Assembly: GCF_023094165.1 (NCBI RefSeq) | Contig: NZ_JALMDK010000007.1 | Location: forward strand, 313,099-377,098 | DNA from: Crossiella sp. S99.2 | Lineage (GTDB): Bacteria; Actinomycetota; Actinomycetes; Mycobacteriales; Pseudonocardiaceae | DNA: 64,000 bases | Direction of reading: 5' to 3' | Shown: positions 19,347 to 27,800 of the stretch, in pieces | How the letters are laid out: each line of letters opens with the position of its first letter | Position numbering within the stretch: the stretch's first letter is position 1 | The notes under the pieces: generated by a model | Databases searched by the model: none | The model's input: only the letters and a program-made list of their open reading frames with translations | Told to the model about the DNA's origin: nothing | Position numbers and translations under genes: made by a program

Positions 19347-19751
19347 TCACGCGCTGTGCCGGTGGCCGGAGAGCAGTTCGATGCCGATCCGCAGGTAGTG
19401 CGGGCGCGCCCCGGACGGTTCCGCGCACCGGTCCAGCGCGGTCACCGCGGTGCCGGGCAACGGATCCCGCACTACCCGCACCCGGCCCAGCGCCACCACG
19501 CTCCAGCCTGCGCAGTGCGTGCCGGTGAAGTGGTCGGCCTCGAAGGCCACCACCGCACCCCGCACCGCCTTGGCCAGCCTGCCTTCCGGGGCGGTGCGCA
19601 GGATGATTCCGCCGTCGCACAGCACAAAACGCACCGGCAGGATCGCCGGCAGCGCCTGCTCGGTGAACACGATCCGGCCGATCCGCGCGATACCCAGCAG
19701 GTGCAGGCATTCCCGCTCGGACAGCTCCCACAGCCTGCTGGCCTCGAACAT
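19347..19751 (-). CDS. Pyridoxamine 5'-phosphate oxidase-family (FMN/F420 split-barrel) protein
   Basis: 134 residues from the ATG at 19751 (GAGG about 6 bp upstream); a longer open frame upstream runs antisense to nothing coherent and lacks a site. The pattern LWELSERECLHLLGIARIGRIVFTEQALPAILPVRFVLCDGGIILRTAPEGRL is the standard N-terminal strand-loop of the PNPOx-like split barrel, followed by VVAFEADHF and GWSVVALGRVRVV. Such small flavin or F420 proteins are common members of DosR-type regulons. The substrate cannot be read from sequence. It sits between hypF-like and hypE-like genes in the same direction, with two DevR-box-like sites upstream. Confidence 0.87.
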   Translation of the reverse strand: MFEASRLWELSERECLHLLGIARIGRIVFTEQALPAILPVRFVLCDGGIILRTAPEGRLAKAVRGAVVAFEADHFTGTHCAGWSVVALGRVRVVRDPLPGTAVTALDRCAEPSGARPHYLRIGIELLSGHRHSA

Positions 19752-19814
19752 CACACCTCGTCTCGCCGCGCGACCCCGCCAGCCAGCCTGCGGCGCGCCC
19801 CGGCCCGCCCAGCA

Positions 19815-19849
19815 GGGCCTAAGGTCCCGGCCGGACCGCCGAAAGACCC
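19815..19849 (-). promoter_or_regulatory. Two DevR-box-like sites upstream of the split-barrel gene
   Basis: GGGCCTAAGGTCCC (19815-19828) matches 12 of 14 core positions and is itself nearly palindromic. A second, weaker site (19836-19849) shares GCCGAAAGACCC with the site before hypE. The pair lies 64-98 bp from the start at 19751. Confidence 0.68.
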
Positions 19850-19870
19850 GGTGCGGCAAGGCATCCGGCC

Positions 19871-21892
19871 TTATTCGGCGGCCAGCCGGGCCGTGGCGAC
19901 CACGGCTTGTCCATAGCTGAGCCCGCCGTCGTTGACCGGCGCCAGCGACCCGACGCACGCCTGGTAGCCACCCTCGGCGAGCAGGTCCAGCAGGGTTTCG
20001 GTGAGCAGCCGGTTCTGGAACACCGAGCCGCTGAGGCAGATCCGCCACACCCCGGTGCGGCGGGCGGCCTTGGCCAGCATGGCCGCGCTGACCTCGGCGA
20101 TCGTGCTGTGGAAGCGGGCGGCGACCTCGCCGGGCGAGCAGTGCTGGGCCTGGGCGAGCACCGCGCGCAGGGTCGGCACCGGATCGACCACGTGCAGCTC
20201 GTCCCGGCGGACCAGCCGCCAGGGCAGGGCGGGGGCCCGGCCGTAGCGGGCGGCGGCGTGTTCCAGGTGCAGCATCGCCTCGCCGGGGTAGCCGTTCTCG
20301 TCCCGGATGCCGAGCAGGCTGGCCACCGCGTCGAAGAGCCGGGCCACGCTGGAGGTCACCGGACCCGGTCGTTCCCGCACCATCCGGCGCACCGCGGCCA
20401 GCCGTCCGGGCGGGAACCGGGATAGGAAGTTCTTGGTCAGCGGCATGCTCGGCCGGGCGGAACCGAGTGCCTCGCTGCCGGTGAGGTAGCCCAGGGCCAT
20501 CTGCGCCGGGTAGCGCACCGCGCTGGGCCCGCCGGGCAGTGGCGCGTGGCCGAAGCGGCCCAGCCGCCGGTAGCCGGTGTAGTCGCACAGCAGCAGTTCG
20601 CCGCCCCACAGTGTGCCGTCATCGCCCAGCGCCAGCTCGTCGTAGGCCAGGCCGAGGAACGGCGCGCGGACCCGGTGTTCGGCGGCGGTGGCGGCCAGGT
20701 GCGCGTGGTGGTGCTGCACCGCGATCCGGCGGGCAGACGGGCGGCGCAGGGCGTGCAGGGTGGAGGGGTGCCGGGGGTGCAGATCGTGCGCGAACACCTT
20801 GGGCGCCACGCCGAACTGGTGGCAGAGCAGCTCGGCCGAACGGTGCAGCGCGGTGAACGGCGGCATCGCTTCCAGGGCCCCGTGATGCGGGCCGAGCACC
20901 GCCGACTCGCCCAGCCCCAGGCACACGGTGTGGTCGGAGCGCGAGCCGAGCGCGAGCACCGGTTCCGGCGCGAGATAGGGCAGTGGCAACGGCTCCGGGG
21001 TGTGCCCGCGCCCGCGCCGCAACAGCATTGGCCGCCGCCGCACCAGCCGCAGCACCGAATCGTCCTGGCCCAGCGCGATCGGCAGGTCGTGGCTGAGCAC
21101 CCCGGCGCACCGCGGCCCCAGCTCCCGCACCGCGGTCTCCTCCTCGGTGATCGCGCCCTGCCCCTCCCGCCGGCCCGCGGTGAGCACCAGCGGCCGCCCC
21201 AACTCGGCCAGCAACAGGTGCTGCAACGGACTTTGCGGCAGGGTCAGCCCGATCTCCGGCAGCTCCGGCGCCACGGCCGCGGCGAACCCGTCCTCCGCGC
21301 CGCGCCGCAGCAACACCGTCGGCCGGCGCGGCGAGTACAGCAGCAACGCGGCCTCCGGCGGCACGATCGCACTGCGCCGCGCCGCCGCCAGATCGGCCAC
21401 CAGCACCGCGAACGGCTTGGCGGGCCGCCCTTTCGCCATCCGCAACGCGCGCACCGGTTCTTCCCGGTCGGCCACGCACAGCAGCTGATATCCGGCCACG
21501 CCCTTGACCGCCACGATCCCGCCGCGCCGCAGCACCCGCACCGCGGTGGCCAGCGGATCGCCAGTCTCGTTGCCATGCCAGGACAATCGCGGCCCGCAGT
21601 CCGGGCAGCCGAGCGAGGGACAGCGGCGCCTGCGACTGTCCGGATCGGTGTACTCCCCGGCGCAGGCCGGGCACAGCACGAACCGCGCGGTGGTGGCGTG
21701 GTCGCGGTCGCCGGGCACCCGTTCGGCGATGGCGGCCCGTGGCCCGCAGTCCGCGCAGCTGATGAACGGGTAGCGGTGGCGCCGGTCGGCCGGGTCGAAC
21801 AGTTCGCGCAGGCAGTCCCGGCAGGGCGCCAGGTCGGCCGGGATCGAGTGCCTGGGGTCGTTGTCATCGAGGTGAAAGGCCGCGGCGGTCAT
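19871..21892 (-). CDS. hypF: HypF-like carbamoyltransferase lacking the N-terminal acylphosphatase domain
   Basis: About 673 residues. HypF usually begins with a 90-residue acylphosphatase domain; here the protein starts directly before the zinc fingers (CRDCLRELFDPADRRHRYPF..CADCGPR and CPACAGEYTDP..CPDCGPR). The YrdC-like domain (GGIVAVKGVAGYQLLC) and the Kae1-like domain (VQHHHAHLAAT metal site, DDGTLWGGELLL, LSGSVFQNRLL) are present. The stretch upstream is only a short spacer before the pentapeptide gene, so the missing domain is not hidden 5' of the start. A GTG at 21925 is possible but overlaps the DevR-box-like site. Function in hydrogenase maturation is doubtful without the domain. 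Confidence 0.87.
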   Translation of the reverse strand: MTAAAFHLDDNDPRHSIPADLAPCRDCLRELFDPADRRHRYPFISCADCGPRAAIAERVPGDRDHATTARFVLCPACAGEYTDPDSRRRRCPSLGCPDCGPRLSWHGNETGDPLATAVRVLRRGGIVAVKGVAGYQLLCVADREEPVRALRMAKGRPAKPFAVLVADLAAARRSAIVPPEAALLLYSPRRPTVLLRRGAEDGFAAAVAPELPEIGLTLPQSPLQHLLLAELGRPLVLTAGRREGQGAITEEETAVRELGPRCAGVLSHDLPIALGQDDSVLRLVRRRPMLLRRGRGHTPEPLPLPYLAPEPVLALGSRSDHTVCLGLGESAVLGPHHGALEAMPPFTALHRSAELLCHQFGVAPKVFAHDLHPRHPSTLHALRRPSARRIAVQHHHAHLAATAAEHRVRAPFLGLAYDELALGDDGTLWGGELLLCDYTGYRRLGRFGHAPLPGGPSAVRYPAQMALGYLTGSEALGSARPSMPLTKNFLSRFPPGRLAAVRRMVRERPGPVTSSVARLFDAVASLLGIRDENGYPGEAMLHLEHAAARYGRAPALPWRLVRRDELHVVDPVPTLRAVLAQAQHCSPGEVAARFHSTIAEVSAAMLAKAARRTGVWRICLSGSVFQNRLLTETLLDLLAEGGYQACVGSLAPVNDGGLSYGQAVVATARLAAE

Positions 21893-21929
21893 GGGCGGAC
21901 AGGCTGACAGCAACCCGGGCCGCACAGCA

Positions 21930-21943
21930 GGGTCGAAGGTCCC
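21930..21943 (-). promoter_or_regulatory. DevR-box-like site before hypF-like gene
   Basis: GGGTCGAAGGTCCC matches 11 of 14 core positions, 38 bp upstream of the ATG at 21892. Its position argues against the GTG at 21925 as the start. Confidence 0.6.
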
Positions 21944-21950
21944 GGGCCGG

Positions 21951-23075
21951 TCAGTCCCGCTGCCAGGTCAGCCCGCTGAACAGGAAAGTGCCCCCGGTGA
22001 TCGGGGATGGCGGCACCTTGACCACCGTCAACCGGGCGAGCCTGCCCTCGCGGGTTCTGGCGCACAGGTTGCTGCCCGTCCGCAGTTCGGCGAACTCGAC
22101 CCGGGTCACCCAGTTCTGGGCGAGCCGGCAGCGTTCCCAGTCCGGCGGGTCGGTGCCCGGCATGACCGCGAATTGCGCCCCCAGCGCGGCGGAGATTCCG
22201 GTCTGGTCCATGTTCAGATCGCCGGAGCGGTCGTGTTGCTGCCGCCAGTAGTCCATCCACACCGAGTCCTCGGTGGGCAGGGCCGCGAGCCCGACCGTGC
22301 GCTGCTCGGCGACCGGCGGACTCTGGGTCCGGATCTCGTGTAGACGCACCGTATTGTCGGCGTTGCCGATCGGGCCCCGGACGCCGACGAAGGCCCCGGC
22401 CAGCCTGCTCTGGTGCAGGTCCGCGCCGCGGAGGTTCGTGCCCACCAGGTAGGCGTTGGTGAGATCGGCGTCCCGCAGCTGGGCACCGGTGAGATTCGCG
22501 CCGCGCAGCACGGCATCGCGCAGGTTGACCCCGTCCAGCCGGGCCTGCCCGAGGTGGGCCTGGGACAGTTCCGCCCCGGCCAGGCAGGCCCCACGCCAGT
22601 CGATCCGGGCGTACTGGTCGCGCCCGGCGTCCCGGCGGCCGAGCACGGTGAGCGCGGTCTGCACATCGGCGGCGGGCCGTGGGCCACGGCAGGTGTCGCG
22701 CGGGGCGTGCTCGCGGACGTAGGCCGAGAGCACCTCCACGATCGTCGCGTGATCCCGCGCCGAATCCCGGGCCAGCCGTTCCAGCGCGTAGAGGCCGCCC
22801 ATCCGGATCGCGGGCTTGTCCGAGCCGAGCTGTTCGACCGCCTTGCCGAACCGGTCGGTGTACTGCCCCTGCTCGATCAGCCCGAGTTGTCCCCTGGTCG
22901 CGCGCAACGACTCGGCGGTGAACCACAGCGCCGCCACCGTGGCCAGCGAGGTGAGCAGCGCGGTCACCTTCAGCCACCCGTCCCAGCTGAACATCCCGAC
23001 CGCTCGGCGCCACCCGCGCGGCGCGGGTCTGCGCAGTCCGGCCACCCGGCGGCGCGGCTTCCCTGAGTTGCCCAC
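21951..23075 (-). CDS. Membrane-anchored pentapeptide-repeat protein
   Basis: 374 residues. A basic N-terminus is followed by one membrane helix near residues 35-53 (WLKVTALLTSLATVAALWF). A helical segment comes next (YTDRFGKAVEQLGSDKPAIRMGGLYALERLARDS), common at the front of actinobacterial pentapeptide proteins. The pentapeptide coil spans about 160-235 (CLAGAELSQAHLGQARLDGVNLRDAVLRGANL and on). The last 130 residues are non-repeat and contain two or three Cys. Molecular role unknown. Its stop is 8 bp from the DevR-box-like site of hypF and 59 bp from the hypF start, so read-through into hypF is possible. No DevR-like site was seen before this gene itself. Confidence 0.85.
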   Translation of the reverse strand: MGNSGKPRRRVAGLRRPAPRGWRRAVGMFSWDGWLKVTALLTSLATVAALWFTAESLRATRGQLGLIEQGQYTDRFGKAVEQLGSDKPAIRMGGLYALERLARDSARDHATIVEVLSAYVREHAPRDTCRGPRPAADVQTALTVLGRRDAGRDQYARIDWRGACLAGAELSQAHLGQARLDGVNLRDAVLRGANLTGAQLRDADLTNAYLVGTNLRGADLHQSRLAGAFVGVRGPIGNADNTVRLHEIRTQSPPVAEQRTVGLAALPTEDSVWMDYWRQQHDRSGDLNMDQTGISAALGAQFAVMPGTDPPDWERCRLAQNWVTRVEFAELRTGSNLCARTREGRLARLTVVKVPPSPITGGTFLFSGLTWQRD

Positions 23076-23139
23076 GCCTGCTCGTCGTCAGCCGGCCGGC
23101 GGCGGTTAGCCCCGGCCCCGAACCGAGACCAAACGGAGA

Positions 23140-23153
23140 GGGCCCTTCGACTC
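23140..23153 (+). promoter_or_regulatory. Weak DevR-box-like site before the universal stress gene
   Basis: GGGCCCTTCGACTC matches 9 of 14 core positions, 56 bp before the start. It is the weakest of the set; position and gene type are the main support. Confidence 0.38.
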
Positions 23154-23208
23154 TGCCCAGCCCGCCGCCGGCCCGGCAGGCTGGATCGTCCCGCTGGAAG
23201 GAGATCAA

Positions 23209-24081
23209 ATGTCCGGGCCTGCCGCACGGATTGTCGTCGGGATCGACGGCTCCGAGTCCGCGCTCAACGCGGTGCTGTGGGCGGCCAGGGAATGCCTGCG
23301 CCAGGACGGGGTGCTGCGCCTGGTCTTCGCCTTCCACCTGCCCGACTGGGGTCTGCCGGAACTCGACGGCACAGTGGCCGAGGTGCGGGCCAGCCTGCGC
23401 AGACACGCCGCCGACTGCCTGGCCGAGGCAGCAGAGGTGGCCAGGACGGTGTCCGCGGAGGTGCCGGTGGAACAGCGGGTGCGGGAGCAGAGCGCGGCGG
23501 CGGCGCTGATCGAGGAGTCCGGCCGGGCCCGGCTGCTGGTGGTGGGTTCGCGCGGGCTGGGCGGGTTCGCCGGGCTGTTGCTGGGATCCACGGCACTGGC
23601 GTTGAGCACGCACGCGCGCTCGCCGGTGGTGGTGGTCCGCGGCTGCGTGCCGGAGCACGGGCGGGTGGTGGTCGGCGCGGACGGCTCGCTGCCCGGTGAG
23701 CGGGCCATCGGTTTCGCCTTCGCCGCGGCCGCCCGCCGGGGTGCGCCGGTGGTGGCAGTGCTGGCCTGGGCGGACGCGGTGCTGGACCAGGATCCGATGC
23801 CCGCGGACTGGACCGGACTGGCCGAGGAACACCACGCACTGCTGGGCCAGCGGCTGACGGACTGGACGGAGCGCTACCCGGAGGTGCGGGTGCAGCGGGT
23901 AGTGGTCCGGGACCGGCCGGTGCGGGCGTTGCTGCGGGCAGCCGCGGACGCGCAACTGCTGGTGGTCGGCGCCCGCGGCCTGGGCGGATTCGCCGGACTG
24001 CTGCTCGGCTCCACCAGCCGATCACTGCTGCTGCACGCACCCTGCCCGACAGTGGTCCTCCGCCCGGCCGAGCCCGGCTGA
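23209..24081 (+). CDS. Universal stress protein with two UspA domains
   Basis: 290 residues, ATG at 23209 with a perfect AAGGAGAT site. Two tandem Usp folds (about 4-145 and 150-288), each opening with a V-x-D/G-S strand (IVVGIDGSESALNAV; VVVGADGSLPGERAI) and each closing with the ATP-binding G-x2-G-x9-G-S pattern (GSRGLGGFAGLLLGSTA; GARGLGGFAGLLLGSTS). The tandem ATP-binding type is the one induced by DosR in mycobacteria, where Rv2623 regulates growth. It stands alone on the plus strand between minus-strand island genes and overlaps nothing; its stop is 5 bp from that of the nitroreductase-like gene (convergent). Confidence 0.95.
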   Translation: MSGPAARIVVGIDGSESALNAVLWAARECLRQDGVLRLVFAFHLPDWGLPELDGTVAEVRASLRRHAADCLAEAAEVARTVSAEVPVEQRVREQSAAAALIEESGRARLLVVGSRGLGGFAGLLLGSTALALSTHARSPVVVVRGCVPEHGRVVVGADGSLPGERAIGFAFAAAARRGAPVVAVLAWADAVLDQDPMPADWTGLAEEHHALLGQRLTDWTERYPEVRVQRVVVRDRPVRALLRAAADAQLLVVGARGLGGFAGLLLGSTSRSLLLHAPCPTVVLRPAEPG

Positions 24082-24086
24082 GCGGC

Positions 24087-24746
24087 TCAGTGCGCGGCCC
24101 GCAGCACCGCCTGCGGCGTGCCCCCGCCCAGCGCCATCGCCCGCGCCAGCAATGCCCTGGCCCGCCAGACCATCCGCCCGGACCCGAGCAGTTCGGCCCG
24201 CACCCCACTGGTCTCCGCCGCCAGCAACACCGCAGCCACGGCTTCACCGGTGGCCAGCCGCGCCGCCCGCCGATCCGGGTTCACCGTGGTCAGCGCCAGC
24301 AGCGTGTCCAGCCCGACGTCGAGGTCGGTCAACGAATGCAACGCCACCCCATACCGGCCCGCGATGGTGATCAGCGTGTGCAGCAACGTCGGCGACATCG
24401 CCCGTGTACTCCCGTCCCTGGCGGCCAGCCGGGTCAGCGCAGCCGTGGCCAGCACCACCGCGTCGGTGGTCGGCTCCCGCTGGTCCAGGATCTCGACGGT
24501 GGCCACCCGGTTGGGCGCCAACGGATCCGGGAACCGGGTGACCACGGTGACCCAGCCCTGCGCGGCGAGGGAGATCTGCGCGTAGTGCAGACCCGCGCCA
24601 CAGCCGATCAGGTTGCTCTCGGCGTGCAGGTGCAGGGCGGAATCACTGACCCGCCACTGCCAGCTACGGCGTCCGGGCGAGGGCGCGCTGTTGGCCAGTT
24701 CGACCGCGTTGAGCAGGGCGGACGTACGCGGGAACTCCGTGCTCAT
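24087..24746 (-). CDS. Short Acg-like nitroreductase-family protein
   Basis: 219 residues from the ATG at 24746 (GGAG 7 bp upstream); the frame extends to 24788. The N-terminal half matches the Acg/Rv2032-type pattern of DosR-regulated nitroreductase relatives: LLNAVELANSAPSPGRRSWQWRV, then LIGCGAGLHYAQISLAAQGW and VTRFPDPLAPNRVATVEI. Full-length relatives are about 330 residues, and here the second FMN-binding half is replaced by a short helical region (AVVLATAALTRLAAR and on). Flavin binding is therefore doubtful; it could be a flavin-storage or sequestration type like Acg, or a remnant. A strong DevR-box-like site lies 70 bp upstream. Confidence 0.68.
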   Translation of the reverse strand: MSTEFPRTSALLNAVELANSAPSPGRRSWQWRVSDSALHLHAESNLIGCGAGLHYAQISLAAQGWVTVVTRFPDPLAPNRVATVEILDQREPTTDAVVLATAALTRLAARDGSTRAMSPTLLHTLITIAGRYGVALHSLTDLDVGLDTLLALTTVNPDRRAARLATGEAVAAVLLAAETSGVRAELLGSGRMVWRARALLARAMALGGGTPQAVLRAAH

Positions 24747-24815
24747 CAAGCGCTCCGTGGCGGCCGGGAACGGTGGCATCCCCTCCACGCTGCCAGGGTC
24801 GCGGGTGCCCGGACA

Positions 24816-24829
24816 GGGACGAAAGTCCT
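24816..24829 (-). promoter_or_regulatory. DevR-box-like site before the Acg-like gene
   Basis: GGGACGAAAGTCCT matches 12 of 14 core positions. It is immediately followed by the palindrome GGTCTAGACC (24831-24840). Confidence 0.65.
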
Positions 24830-24830
24830 A

Positions 24831-24841
24831 GGTCTAGACCA
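24831..24841. promoter_or_regulatory. DasR-like palindrome next to a DevR-box-like site
   Basis: AGGTCTAGACCA differs by one base from the DasR core TGGTCTAGACCA found at 48456. It adjoins the DevR-box-like site, in the presumed promoter of the Acg-like gene. Confidence 0.35.
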
Positions 24842-24870
24842 GCTGGGTCACTCGGTCCATTGCGGACGGT

Positions 24871-27800
24871 TCAGGGGGCGGTGCAGGGCCGCTCGGCGGG
24901 GACGTTCAGGTGGGTCAGCATGGCGCGTTCAGGCTCGGTGAAGTCCCTGTTGTTGTGCGCGCACAACACTGTTCGCCACAACTCCGGCTCCAGTCGCACC
25001 GACCGCCGCCCGGCCGCGGTGAGATCGATCAGCTCATCGCCGGTCAGTAGCCAGGGGTCACTGTCGCGGTCACTGGTGAAGGTGCCCATCAGCTTGGCCG
25101 TGGCCACATCCCAGAGCTTGGCGGTGTGGCCGTGGATCCCGCCCCCGGCGGTGATCACCTTGCCGCCGGGGGCCGGGCCGAGCAGGCGGACCGATGATCC
25201 GACCGCGATCGGTCTGCCCCGTTCGCGTAGCGGATTCAGCTCCCAGGACCGGATCGTGTTGTCCGCGGTGAGCACTAGCACCCCTGGCGGATCGGCGGTG
25301 AAGTGGACCATCTCGGACCTGGCACTGGTCTGGCCGAGGATGCCGATCCGTTTGCGCTGGTCCAAGTGCCACAGCTCGACGTCGCCGCTGCGTTGGATCA
25401 CCGCCACCTCGGCCGGATTGCCCGGCTGAGCCGCCAGCATCGCCCCGGAATTGGCGTGTGGCGGTTCGGTGCGGTGGGGCTGTGGGGAGATGGGCTCGCC
25501 GACCTGTTTGCCGTCGGCCAGCACCCACCGGCTGAGCTTGTCCGCGTGCAGGACGACAACCTGCCCGTTCCCCAGGTCGCGCAGGCTGCTCTCCCACGGC
25601 AGGAGCCGGGTACTGTCCGGGGGCTTGGGCAGTTCGATCCGCCGTTCCACCGCGAGCGTGGGTACCGAGTAGATCACCAGCGTGTTGTCCTCGATGGTCA
25701 GCAGCCGCTTGTTGTCGGCGGTGAACTCGATCGAGTTGCCCTGGATGGCGAAGTCCCGCTTGGCCGACCCTGCGGTGCTGCTGAGGACGGTCCCGGTCCG
25801 GGCACGCAGGAAGACCCGGCCGGAGAGGTCGTAGCTGACGGCGAATTCCCCGTCGTGGCTGCGGACGGTGTTCACCGAGGGCACGGGGGGCGCCGGATCC
25901 TGGCCGGGTTGCCGGTACAGCAGGTTTCGCGCGCCGAACAGCACCGTGGGACGCCCGTCCGCACCGGGGAACACCGAGACCTTGTGCAGGAGCCTCTCCA
26001 TCACCTCGATGTCGTTGGACAGACTCAGTGCCGGGATGGTGAGCCGGTGGTAGGCGCCGGTGCGCAGGTTGGCGACCCCGAGACCCTGATGCGACTCGTC
26101 CGTCTCGGCGTTGCCTGGGAACAGCGCATAGTTCGTGGTGCTGTCCAGTTTGAGGGTGAGATCAAAGCAGCTGGGCACCGGGAACTCGCCGCGCAGCGCG
26201 CCGGTGGCGATCTCGCGCACCCGCAGCTTCGTGTCGTCCGCGCACTCGACCAGCGCAGCGCCGTTCTCCCCAATCAAACCCAGCGAGTTGGCCACGTGCG
26301 ACTGCCGGAGCGCCCGACCGGTGTTCAGGTCGAAGCTGGTCGCACCGTCGGCCTGATACACCATCGTGTTCGGCGCGGTCCCCAGGTAGGCCACGTACCC
26401 GATCGGGTTGAGCGTGTCAGGGATCGGTAGTTGCTTTCGCTGAGGAAGATCCCACAGCTCCAAGGCCGCTGGCTTCCCGGTTCGGCTGATCAGCAGCCGG
26501 TCCTCATCAGGTGAGAAGCTGACCGAGCGCACCCCCACGCCGGGGGGCACCGGCAGTTTCGCCCGCAGCATGACCACGTCCGGACTGTCCCGCCGCCACA
26601 ACAGGACCGTGCCGTCCGCGCTGGTGAAGGCCAGGGCCTTGCCGGACGGGCTGAGCTGGAACATCCCGTCGGTCGGCGGGCGATCCAGGGCGCGGGCCTG
26701 GACCGGGTGGTCGCCGTTGAGCCCAGTCCACCACGAGGGCTGACCCTCCTCGTTGACCAGTACCGTGGTGCCCCCGTCGGTACTGCTCAGCACCTGGCGC
26801 AGCTTGCCCGGCCACAGTCCCTGGAAAAGCTTGTCCACCTCCTGGTACCGCACGTACTGCTTGAACAGCGCACCCCACGCCTCGGTGGTCGGCGCGAGGT
26901 GCCAGGCAGTCTGGGCCAGTTGCAGCGCGGAGCGTGGATCGCTGCTCTGCAACGCGTCCGACTCGGCCGCCAGCGCCCGGGACTGAGCCGTCTGCAACTG
27001 CTCCTGAGTCTCCAGGTTGGCCCAGTAGGTCGTCACCGCCAGCCCACTGGCCACCAGTGCCAGCGCGGTGATCACCCCGACCAACACCCGCCGCCTCCGT
27101 CGCCTCCGCTGCGCCCGGATTCGGCTCGCCCCAACGTACTCGCGTTCGTCGGCGGTCAGTTTCGGTTGCCACTGCTCGGCTCTGGCCAACGCCAGCCCGC
27201 GCAGCAACCCGTCCTCCTCCCGGCCATCCAGCTGCCACCGCGTCAGGCTGTCCCGCAGTTGTTGCCGCCAGGACAGGAATTCCCGCTCCTCCGCCAGCCA
27301 CCCCTTCAATCGCGGCCACCGGTGCAGCAGAGCCTGGTGGGCCAGTTCGACGATCTTGGCCTGGCCGTCCACCACGACCAACCGGCCGGTGGAAAGCTTG
27401 CCCAGCACCGGAAGCAGCTCATAGTCCACATCGGACAGTGGCATCTGGCGGCGCTGGAACCCGCTGTCGTCCGGGCGGGCCAATCCGGTCAGCAACCGTC
27501 GCGCCGCCTGCTGTTCCTCCGGACTCAGCCGCCCATAGAGCCCCTCGGCGTACCCGGCGAGCGCGCCCGCCACCCCGTCCAGCTCGCCGTAGGCCCTGTT
27601 GGTGAGTTGACCGGCCTCGCGCTGTTCCCACAGCCGGGCCAGGGTGAACTCCACCAGCGGCAAGGTGCCCGGTTCGGTGCCCGCGTCGTGCAGGATCCGG
27701 TCCACCAGGCCGTTTTCGAAGCTCACACCGTCCGCGCGGACCGCCTCGGCGAGCTGGGCGCGGGTCATCGGCGGCACGAACACCACGCCGTCGCGCACCG

